NCBI GenBank assembly: GCA_020201235.1
Contig: JAIVHD010000047.1
Location: 3,885 to 9,628, forward strand
Reading direction: 5' to 3'
Source of the DNA: Lysobacteraceae bacterium
GTDB taxonomy: Bacteria > Pseudomonadota > Gammaproteobacteria > Xanthomonadales > Wenzhouxiangellaceae
DNA: 5,744 nucleotides
Both the position numbers and the translations under genes were made by a program. The first letter of the stretch is position 1. Every line of letters begins with the position of its first letter. The notes beneath the pieces were generated by a model that worked only from the letters and a program-made list of their open reading frames with translations, did not search any database and was not told where the DNA came from. Below are positions 1-5,248 of the stretch, piece after piece.

Positions 1-121
1 GGTCGGTTTTGGCCGCAATCACCACATTGGCACCGTCGCGCGCGGCCCGAATCGCAATGGCTTCGCCGATCCCGCGCGAGGCCCCGGTAATAAACAGAGT
101 TTTGCCTGAAAGTGTGCTCAT
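1..121 (-). CDS. SDR-family NAD(P)-dependent oxidoreductase, N-terminal fragment
   Basis: This is the first 40 codons of a short-chain dehydrogenase/reductase; the rest lies beyond the left edge. The start is ATG at 119-121 on the minus strand. The peptide opens with a short lead and then the Rossmann nucleotide-binding motif TGASRGIG at residues 12-19, which is the classical SDR TGxxxGxG signature. It continues with the alpha-helix and second beta strand, ending NVVIAAKTD. The AAKT ending resembles the HSDL2-like branch of SDRs, but that assignment is from memory and only 40 residues are visible. Substrate and catalytic Tyr-Lys are outside the window. No strong Shine-Dalgarno sequence precedes the ATG. 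I found no in-frame start in the roughly 20 bases directly upstream. It is transcribed away from the DedA-type gene at 278. Confidence 0.88.
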   Translation of the reverse strand, partial: MSTLSGKTLFITGASRGIGEAIAIRAARDGANVVIAAKTD

Positions 122-193
122 GGGGTCACAATCATCGCGAATGGAAATCCGGCTTCAGTTTAGCGCGCCAACAATCCCGGCGGATCGGCGCGT

Positions 194-229
194 GCGTTTT
201 GCGCGTCCTGATCGGCCTGCGCAAAACGC
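194..229. repeat. Perfect 11-bp inverted repeat in a divergent gap
   Basis: The arms GCGTTTTGCGC (194-204) and GCGCAAAACGC (219-229) are exact reverse complements separated by 14 bp. The repeat lies in the 156-bp gap between the divergent SDR and DedA-type genes, 73 bp upstream of one start and 48 bp upstream of the other. Arm centres are 25 bp apart, so two half-sites would sit on roughly the same or a nearby face of the helix. It could be an operator for a dimeric regulator or an RNA hairpin in a leader. No T-run follows it directly, which argues against a terminator. I could not find a convincing sigma-70 promoter in either direction in this gap; a GTGACA at 234-239 lacks a matching -10 box. 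The repeat is seen directly; the function is inferred. Confidence 0.8.
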
Positions 230-277
230 GGCCGTGACAGGCACCGTCCGGGCCACTGCGGTTTTTTCGGGTGCCGC

Positions 278-2266
278 GTGAGCCTGCCTGATTTTCAACA
301 GTTGCTGAGCTTGGCTGACGGTCATATCGGCTGGGTCGTGGCGATCGGCTTTGCGCTGGCGCTCATCGAAGCGCTGGCCATCGTTGGCATTATCGTGCCG
401 GGCATTTTGTTGCTGTTTTTGCTGGCCGCGCTGGTTGGATGGAACCCGCCGGCGTTGCTGGCGCTGGCGATGGCGCTGATGACCGGTGCGGTGGCCGGTG
501 ATGGCTTGAGTTTCTGGCTGGGCCGGCGCTACAGCGATCGTCTGGCTTCGGTTTGGCCACTGAGTCGCAATACGCACTGGTTCGATCTCGGGCGCCAGTT
601 TATTGAACGGCATGGTGGCAAGAGTGTTTTTATCGCGCGATTTCTCGGCCCGCTGAGGCCAATCGTGCCGATGATGGCCGGTTCGCTGGGCATGCCGCCG
701 CGCCGCTTCGTGCCGCAGATGCTGTTGGCCTGCCTGATCTGGACGCCCGCTGTGATTCTTCCGGGTGCGCTGTTTGGAGAATCGCTGGAGCTGGCCAGCG
801 AATTCGGCGGCCGTCTGGCGCTGTTGTTAGTGGTCGTGTTTCTGGGCGGCTGGTTGGTTGCCTGGCTGACCCGCCTGGCTTACGAGTGGGGCGCGCGCAG
901 GGGCCAGTGGTGGCTCAAGAACCTGGCGCTTTGGTTGCGCCGTCATCCAGTGGTCGGGCGCTGGGCCGGACCGCTGTTTCAGCCCGGCGGTCGAGAAGTC
1001 ATGTCGGTCACGATCCTCGGCCTGTTGCTGGTCCTGTCTCTTGCGGCATTGTTTGCAGCGTTGTTGCTGGCACCATTTTCCACGGCGGCCTGGCAGGCCG
1101 GGTTCGAGCTTTCCGGTCTGGCCGCGAGCCTGCGCAGTCATTTCGCTGATCCGCTGTTTTTCCTGATTGCCCTGGCCACGTCCGCGCCGGTGCTCGCTGC
1201 ACTGACCCTGGTCGAATCGGTCTGGCTGGCGTACGGGCGGCGCTGGAATGCGCTCGGCCACTGGCTGCTTGCGATCCTCGGCGGAGGTTTTCTGGCGCTG
1301 GTGCTGAACGGCCTGATGGGCGTGCTGCTCGATCGTCCGTCGCTGGCCGGCAGCGTGGCCATGGTGCCTCATCCCGGATTGACGCTAACGACCCTGATTT
1401 TCGGTTTTCTGGCGCTGATGACCGGCAAGGGCCTGCGGCCTCGCCAACGCAAGTGGTTGTACCTGGTCACTTCGGTGCTGTTGGCCGGCATTGCGTTTAC
1501 CGAATTTTATCTGGCGCGCGCAACCCTGAACGGCCTGATCGCGGGCGCGGCCCTGGGGCTCGGCTGGCTGGCGCTGGTCGGCATCGGCTACCGATTGCGC
1601 GCGGCGCGCTTTGCCGCACCTGCTGCGACCTTGTCGATCTTCGTTTTGGCCTGGATGCTGTGCACCGGGCTCGCAGTTTTTGTGGGCTACGGCGAGCTCG
1701 AACGCGCCCATCGGCTCGATCAGCCCATCCGGCAGTTCGAATCCGGCCAGTGGCGGAACGAGCGCTGGCGCGAATTGCCGCAACAGCGCTCGCGCATCGG
1801 AGACCCGCAGCGTCAACGGTTCGACCTGCAGCTGGCGATGCCGGCTGCGGCCCTGGGCGAGGCGCTCGAAGCCGACGGCTGGCACGCGCCGCCGGAACTT
1901 TCACCTGCGGGTCTCCGCGCGATCTTCTCCGACCGCGTCGAAATTCGACGGTTGCCGCATCTGGGACGTGATTTTGCTGGCCAGCCTGATCAGCTGGCGT
2001 TTCGAAAGCGGATTGGCGACCAGCGCGTCGTGCTGTTGCGCGCTTGGGATTCAGGAGCCCGGCTGGAGCCGGGTGGCATCCCGGTCTGGCTGGCTCAGGT
2101 TCGACTGCTGGAACCGGCCACCCGATTCGGGTTTTTCAATACATGGACTGAACTGGATCAGGGCCGTGCGCGTGCGCTGGCATCGCTGGGCCCGGTTTTC
2201 GCGCAGGATCAGCAGCGCAGGCCGCAACCGGACGGCCCGCTGCTGATCCAAATTCAGTCGCCTTGA
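278..2266 (+). CDS. DedA/VTT - PAP2-like - LssY_C three-domain inner membrane protein
   Basis: This is a 662-residue polytopic inner membrane protein. Residues about 10-200 form a DedA/VTT domain: E31, VGIIVPG at 36-42, then the ARFLGPLRPIVP block at 120-131 with R121 and R127. DedA proteins are established membrane transporters, and some flip undecaprenyl phosphate. Residues about 245-440 match the PAP2 phosphatase fold as a helix array, but the catalytic motifs are gone: PHPG at 364-367 replaces PSGH, and TE at 408-409 replaces SR. Residues about 475-660 are a soluble LssY_C domain with DGW at 533-535, LPHLGR at 559-564, LLRAW at 586-590 and PVW at 602-604. The start is GTG at 278; the frame is open back to a stop at 209-211 with no other usual start, and the Shine-Dalgarno match is weak. 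The order DedA-PAP2-LssY_C is a known proteobacterial architecture. The exact substrate is unknown, and phosphatase activity is doubtful. Confidence 0.9.
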   Translation: MSLPDFQQLLSLADGHIGWVVAIGFALALIEALAIVGIIVPGILLLFLLAALVGWNPPALLALAMALMTGAVAGDGLSFWLGRRYSDRLASVWPLSRNTHWFDLGRQFIERHGGKSVFIARFLGPLRPIVPMMAGSLGMPPRRFVPQMLLACLIWTPAVILPGALFGESLELASEFGGRLALLLVVVFLGGWLVAWLTRLAYEWGARRGQWWLKNLALWLRRHPVVGRWAGPLFQPGGREVMSVTILGLLLVLSLAALFAALLLAPFSTAAWQAGFELSGLAASLRSHFADPLFFLIALATSAPVLAALTLVESVWLAYGRRWNALGHWLLAILGGGFLALVLNGLMGVLLDRPSLAGSVAMVPHPGLTLTTLIFGFLALMTGKGLRPRQRKWLYLVTSVLLAGIAFTEFYLARATLNGLIAGAALGLGWLALVGIGYRLRAARFAAPAATLSIFVLAWMLCTGLAVFVGYGELERAHRLDQPIRQFESGQWRNERWRELPQQRSRIGDPQRQRFDLQLAMPAAALGEALEADGWHAPPELSPAGLRAIFSDRVEIRRLPHLGRDFAGQPDQLAFRKRIGDQRVVLLRAWDSGARLEPGGIPVWLAQVRLLEPATRFGFFNTWTELDQGRARALASLGPVFAQDQQRRPQPDGPLLIQIQSP

Positions 2267-2874
2267 GGCTCGTCGCTTTGGTTGCTGTCGAGCAGCCAGC
2301 AGAGCGCGCGAAGTCGTTCATACGGGTCGGTTACGGCCAGCAGCTCCTGGGCCTGTGGTGGTTCCAGCGGCAGAATGGATGCCAGTGCCATGCCCAAGGC
2401 GCTGGCATCGTCGATGTCGGCGTCGGCCAGGCCGGCGAACGAATCGTGACGGGCCAGTTCGCGCAGCACAGCTTGCAGCACGGCATGCTCGGGATTGACC
2501 GCCAGGCGGGGTTCGGGCGCGAGCCATTCAACTTGTCCGATGATCAAGCCATCGTCGCGGGCGTGGGTCGAACGGATGCGGAAGCGCCTGCGTCCGCGCA
2601 CCTTGATGCCCAAAAGCCCGTCCTCGAGGGTCGAGAAATCCTCGATCAGCGCCTCGGTGCCGATCGCGGCATGGCGTGCCGGCCGGCCGTCTGCGGCAGC
2701 TTCGAAATGCACAATCCCAAAGCCTTTGCCCTGGCTGGAGCACTCGCGCGTCATCTCGAGGTAGCGCGACTCGAATATCCGCAACTGGCTGGTAGCCTGT
2801 GGAAAAAGCACCAGCGGCAGCGGAAACAGCGGCAGCGTGTCGGATGTGTCGTTGGTCAAAGCATTGTCGGGCAT
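2254..2874 (-). CDS. Stand-alone Lon N-terminal (substrate-binding) domain protein
   Basis: This 206-residue protein is related to the N-terminal substrate-recognition domain of Lon protease. It has neither the AAA+ ATPase nor the Ser-Lys protease domain, so it cannot be Lon itself. Family hallmarks are the opening LPLFPLPLVLFP, then LRIFESRYLEM, GIVHF, and the IGTEALIEDF plus RGRRRFRI strands; the C-terminal half is a helical bundle. Such proteins are common in proteobacteria and their role is not settled; binding of unfolded or client proteins is an inference from Lon. Two starts are possible. ATG at 2872-2874 lies one base after the mpl stop (TGA-C-ATG) with GGGGA about 5 bases upstream, and I prefer it. 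ATG at 2884-2886 adds four residues (MGID) and overlaps mpl by 11 bp. It is probably translated with mpl as the last gene of the run. Its 3' end overlaps the convergent DedA-type gene by 13 bp. Confidence 0.9.
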   Translation of the reverse strand: MPDNALTNDTSDTLPLFPLPLVLFPQATSQLRIFESRYLEMTRECSSQGKGFGIVHFEAAADGRPARHAAIGTEALIEDFSTLEDGLLGIKVRGRRRFRIRSTHARDDGLIIGQVEWLAPEPRLAVNPEHAVLQAVLRELARHDSFAGLADADIDDASALGMALASILPLEPPQAQELLAVTDPYERLRALCWLLDSNQSDEPQGD

Positions 2875-2875
2875 G

Positions 2876-4231
2876 TCAATCCCCATTTAAAAAGCGGCCT
2901 GCGGCATTACCGAAGCCGCGGTTGCTCATGAAAACGACAGAGTCGCCGGCGCGAGCTTCGGCGCGAAGGTCGGCCAGCAGGTTGTCGAGCTGGTGGCGAA
3001 AGCGCCCGCCGGCCTGGAGCTGCGCAAAAACCGTGGCCGGGTTCCATTCCAGCGACTCGGTTGAGTGCATGAAAACGAAATCGGCCGGCGCCAGCGCGGG
3101 TGCGAGCTGATCGAGATGATGGCCGGCACGCATGGTGTTGCTGGCCGGTTGCAGCGCGACCAGGATGCGCGCCCCGCCGACCGAGCGTCGCAGGCCTTCC
3201 AGGGTCAAGCGGATCGCGGTCGGATGGTGGGCAAAGTCATCGAAGACGTGAACACCGCCGACCTCACCAAGGTACTCCATGCGCCTTTTGACGCCCCGGA
3301 ACAGGGCCAGCGCTTCGATCGCGGTTTGCGCATCGACGTCGACCTCATGGGCGGCGGCCAGCGCGGCGGCCGCGTTTAGCGCGTTATGCCGGCCGGTCAA
3401 TGACCATTCCAGTTTGCCGGCCGACTCGCCCCGGTGAAAGAACTCGAGCTCACGCCCGGCCGGCTCGGCCAGCCGCACCGTCCAGTCGGCCCCGGTTTCG
3501 GAATCAAGCCCAAAGCCCGTGGTGGGGCTCCAGCAGCCGCGCTCAAGCACCCGGCCCAGGTTTGCGTCGTGCCGATTAACGATGATGCGGCCATTGCCGG
3601 GTATGGTGCGTATCAGGTGATGAAACTGGGTTTCGATCGCCGCCAGGTCCGGGTAGATGTCGGCGTGGTCGTATTCGAGATTGTTCAAGAGGGCGATTGA
3701 CGGACGATAATGCACAAACTTGGCCCGCTTGTCGAAAAAAGCCGTATCGTATTCATCGGCCTCGACCACAAAAAGTGCCTTGCCGGCGCGCGCGCTGATA
3801 CCAAAATTGCCCGGGACGCCGCCGATCAAAAAGCCGGGTTCAAGTCCGGCGTGCTCGAGAATCCAGGCCAGCATGCTTGAGGTCGTGGTCTTGCCGTGGG
3901 TCCCGGCCACGGCCAGCACGCGCTTGTTGGAAAGATAGTTCTCACCGAGCCAGCGCGGCCCGGAAACGTAGTCGATGTTGGCGTTGAGGACGTGCTCGAC
4001 GGCCGGATTGCCGCGGCTCAGCGCGTTTCCAATCACGACCAGCTCGACGTCGTCGTCGATGGCCTCGGCTGAGTAGCCGGTGTGCAGCGAGATGCCAAGT
4101 TCTTCGAGCTGCGTACTCATCGGCGGGTAGACGTTTTCGTCCTGGCCCGAGACGTCGTGGCCATCGGCTCGCGCCAGTGCCGCGATGCCTCCCATGAAGG
4201 TTCCGCAAATTCCCAGGATGTGGATTTTCAT
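2876..4231 (-). CDS. mpl: UDP-N-acetylmuramate:L-alanyl-gamma-D-glutamyl-meso-diaminopimelate ligase
   Basis: Mpl joins the recycled tripeptide L-Ala-gamma-D-Glu-meso-DAP to UDP-MurNAc using ATP in the cytoplasm, returning cell wall fragments to peptidoglycan synthesis. The 451 residues match the usual family length. The N-terminal UDP-binding segment reads HILGICGTFMGG (4-15) followed by NVYPPMST (33-40), typical of Mpl rather than MurC. The central Mur-ligase ATP loop is AGTHGKTTT at 109-117. EADEYDTAFFDKR (157-169) and NNLEYDHADIY (183-193) form the metal and substrate region. DDFAHHPTAI (331-340) starts the C-terminal domain, and SNRGFGN (436-442) is the closing motif. The start is ATG at 4229-4231; a possible AGAGG lies rather far upstream, about 13 bases. 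It is second in the minus-strand run, 68 bp after the membrane protein gene and directly coupled to the Lon-domain gene. Confidence 0.97.
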   Translation of the reverse strand: MKIHILGICGTFMGGIAALARADGHDVSGQDENVYPPMSTQLEELGISLHTGYSAEAIDDDVELVVIGNALSRGNPAVEHVLNANIDYVSGPRWLGENYLSNKRVLAVAGTHGKTTTSSMLAWILEHAGLEPGFLIGGVPGNFGISARAGKALFVVEADEYDTAFFDKRAKFVHYRPSIALLNNLEYDHADIYPDLAAIETQFHHLIRTIPGNGRIIVNRHDANLGRVLERGCWSPTTGFGLDSETGADWTVRLAEPAGRELEFFHRGESAGKLEWSLTGRHNALNAAAALAAAHEVDVDAQTAIEALALFRGVKRRMEYLGEVGGVHVFDDFAHHPTAIRLTLEGLRRSVGGARILVALQPASNTMRAGHHLDQLAPALAPADFVFMHSTESLEWNPATVFAQLQAGGRFRHQLDNLLADLRAEARAGDSVVFMSNRGFGNAAGRFLNGD

Positions 4232-4256
4232 ACGCGCTGCGCGGCCTCTGGTGGGG

Positions 4257-4276
4257 GCGGCAGCCGAGGCTGCCGC
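4257..4276. repeat. Short GC-rich hairpin in the mpl leader
   Basis: GCGGCAGCC (4257-4265) and GGCTGCCGC (4268-4276) are exact reverse complements around two central bases, so an RNA would fold as an 8-bp stem with a 4-base loop. It sits in the 68-bp gap between the membrane protein stop and the mpl start, 25 bp upstream of the mpl ATG on the minus strand. On that strand it is followed by CCCCCACCAGAGG rather than a U-tract, so it is not a canonical intrinsic terminator. It could pause transcription, protect or process the mRNA, or modulate mpl translation; none of these can be decided from sequence alone. Confidence 0.7.
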
Positions 4277-4299
4277 GTGAGCGTGGATTCAGGCATGGT

Positions 4300-4788
4300 T
4301 CATGGCCCCAGTGCCTGCAAGGAAAACAATTGCGCAAACAGGATCAGCACCGCGATGGCCAGGCCTGCAGCAAACGAGCATTCCAGCGCATTGCGCCAGA
4401 TGTGGCCGTCTACGGCCAGGCTCCAGAACAGTCCAACCAGGGCCAGCACAATCAGTGCCGACGGAATCGGCGTCGCGCTGTACAGCCACAGCGGCAGGTT
4501 GATCAGGCTGATCAGCGCGCCGCTGCCGAACAGTGCGGCGAGCGTCTGGTTGAAGCGCGCAGGCCGGCCGCGCAGGCCCAAAACGGCGGCTGCAGCAAGT
4601 ATCGGCAGGCCGAGCGAGACCAGCAGCTCGGCGGCCCCGGTCTGTCGCTGACCGAGCACGCCCGAGATCACGACGATGCCGATATAGGCGGTCAAGGCCA
4701 GCGCGAACGAGCCGGCGGATGCCGGCAGGTCCTGAGGGCCGGCACGAAGCAGCGCGATTTTCCAGACGGTCTGAAACCATTCGTGCAT
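4300..4788 (-). CDS. Conserved-type five-helix membrane protein of unknown function
   Basis: This is a 162-residue, strongly hydrophobic protein that I cannot assign with certainty. A short N-terminal amphipathic segment (HEWFQTVWKIALLRAGPQDLP, residues 2-22) precedes about five predicted membrane helices at roughly 25-45, 52-72, 83-104, 108-127 and 134-157. The RAGPQDLPAS stretch and the five-helix layout recall small YIP1-like proteins of gammaproteobacteria, which is a tentative resemblance. No catalytic motif or signal peptide is evident. The start is ATG at 4786-4788, with GGA about 10 bases upstream; another minus-strand frame through the same DNA (4289-4780) is rich in Arg and Pro and looks like a shadow. 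It is the first gene of the run that continues into mpl and the Lon-domain gene, and it diverges from tusA across 44 bp, so the shared promoter region must be compact or lie inside tusA. Confidence 0.82.
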   Translation of the reverse strand: MHEWFQTVWKIALLRAGPQDLPASAGSFALALTAYIGIVVISGVLGQRQTGAAELLVSLGLPILAAAAVLGLRGRPARFNQTLAALFGSGALISLINLPLWLYSATPIPSALIVLALVGLFWSLAVDGHIWRNALECSFAAGLAIAVLILFAQLFSLQALGP

Positions 4789-4805
4789 GAAATCAAAATC
4801 CGTTT

Positions 4806-4832
4806 TTGCTTATGATGATGCAGGATGTCGGC
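4806..4832 (+). promoter_or_regulatory. Possible tusA -10 box and Shine-Dalgarno site
   Basis: TATGAT at 4811-4816 resembles a sigma-70 -10 element, lying just after a T-run at 4803-4807. A good -35 hexamer is not visible 16-18 bp upstream, so the promoter call is weak. AGGA at 4822-4825 lies 7 bases before ATG 4833 and is the best ribosome binding site here. In-frame TTG 4806 and ATGs at 4812, 4815 and 4818 have no Shine-Dalgarno sequence upstream, which is why 4833 is chosen as the tusA start. If the -10 box is real, the tusA leader would be only about 10 bases. Confidence 0.3.
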
Positions 4833-5087
4833 ATGGAAGAAGCGTTGAACGAATCAAATATACAGGCTGATGATCGGCTCGATGCAATGGGTCTGGAATG
4901 CCCGGAGCCGGTCTTTCGTACACGCCTGATGCTCGACCGCATGCAGCCCGGCGAAGTGCTGGAGATCTGCGCCGACGATCCGCTGGCCGAACTGGATCTC
5001 AAGGTCTTCTGCGAGCAGACCGGCCATGCGCTGCTTTTGAGTCAAGCGACCGAATCCGGCGTGATCGTGCGCATTCGGCGACGCTGA
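4833..5087 (+). CDS. tusA: TusA-family sulfurtransferase / sulfur carrier protein
   Basis: This is a small cytoplasmic protein of 84 residues. TusA proteins accept sulfane sulfur from a cysteine desulfurase as a persulfide and pass it on, for example to tRNA 2-thiouridine synthesis, molybdenum cofactor pathways or sulfur metabolism. The family signature is clear: LDAMGLECPEPV at residues 16-27, with the persulfide-carrying cysteine at C23 in the CPxP motif, then MQPGE (46-50) and ADDP (56-59), close to E. coli TusA. The C-terminal FCEQTGHALL and IVRIRR strand complete the alpha/beta fold. Frame extension back to TTG 4806 would add nine residues (MLMMM and so on) without a ribosome binding site. 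It diverges from the five-helix membrane protein gene and converges on adk. No partner Tus, rhodanese or desulfurase gene is in view, so the exact acceptor is unknown; a paralogue with another TusA-like role remains possible. Confidence 0.88.
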   Translation: MEEALNESNIQADDRLDAMGLECPEPVFRTRLMLDRMQPGEVLEICADDPLAELDLKVFCEQTGHALLLSQATESGVIVRIRRR

Positions 5088-5093
5088 TCGGGT

Positions 5094-5150
5094 ATCGGGT
5101 CGCCCGATAACGACGATTTCAGCCCAATCGTCGCGGCCGGGCGACCCGAT
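5094..5150. repeat. Nested stem-loop between convergent tusA and adk
   Basis: The outer arms ATCGGGTCGCCCG (5094-5106) and CGGGCGACCCGAT (5138-5150) are perfect 13-bp reverse complements. Inside them a second perfect 8-bp pair, CGACGATT (5111-5118) and AATCGTCG (5126-5133), closes a 7-base loop, with a 4-by-4 internal loop between the two stems. The structure begins 6 bases after the tusA stop and lies about 100 bp beyond the adk stop. The natural reading is a bidirectional 3'-end structure (termination or mRNA protection). However, no T-run follows on either strand, so it is not a textbook intrinsic terminator. The left arm also continues into a self-palindrome (ATCGGG-TCG-CCCGAT, 5094-5108). 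The remaining gap, 5151-5248, shows no gene or signal I can support. Confidence 0.88.
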
Positions 5151-5248
5151 CATGAATTGTTCGCATTTTGGTGCGCTCGACTTTCGGCATTGAAGCCGGC
5201 ATTGCGTGTTCCCGTTTTCTTGCCAATCAATCGCGGGATGCGCGCGGT

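Noticed and set aside
241..268. T6 run after a GC-rich stretch, considered as an intrinsic terminator
   Set aside because: Only a 3-bp stem (CCG/CGG) can be drawn before the T-run, and no plus-strand gene lies upstream to be terminated.
122..277. Sigma-70 promoters for the divergent SDR and DedA-type genes
   Set aside because: GTGACA at 234-239 and TAAACT on the minus strand (near 157-162) are isolated half-matches with no properly spaced partner hexamer.
9..281. 90-codon plus-strand open frame at the left end
   Set aside because: Its first part is the shadow of the SDR gene on the other strand, and the rest crosses the inverted repeat. There is no domain evidence.
827..1372. 181-codon open frame on the minus strand opposite the DedA-type gene
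   Set aside because: It is rich in Gln, Arg and Pro without any family motif, and lies wholly opposite a clear membrane protein gene. It is a by-product of GC-rich third positions.
1313..1534. Frameshift or sequencing error as the reason for the missing PAP2 motifs
   Set aside because: The frame is continuous, motif spacing is preserved, and the domains on both sides read normally. The other two plus-strand frames do not supply PSGH at this place as far as I could read.
1385..1885. 166-codon minus-strand open frame opposite the PAP2/LssY_C part
   Set aside because: It has low-complexity Gln/Arg/Ala composition and no recognisable domain; the plus-strand frame has clear LssY_C motifs.
2263..2931. 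222-codon plus-strand open frame opposite the Lon-domain gene
   Set aside because: The minus strand encodes an unmistakable Lon N-terminal domain. The plus-strand frame has no motif and runs across the gene junction.
4330..4815. 161-codon plus-strand open frame opposite the five-helix membrane protein
   Set aside because: It is Gln/Arg-rich and without helices or motifs, whereas the minus strand gives a coherent five-helix protein.
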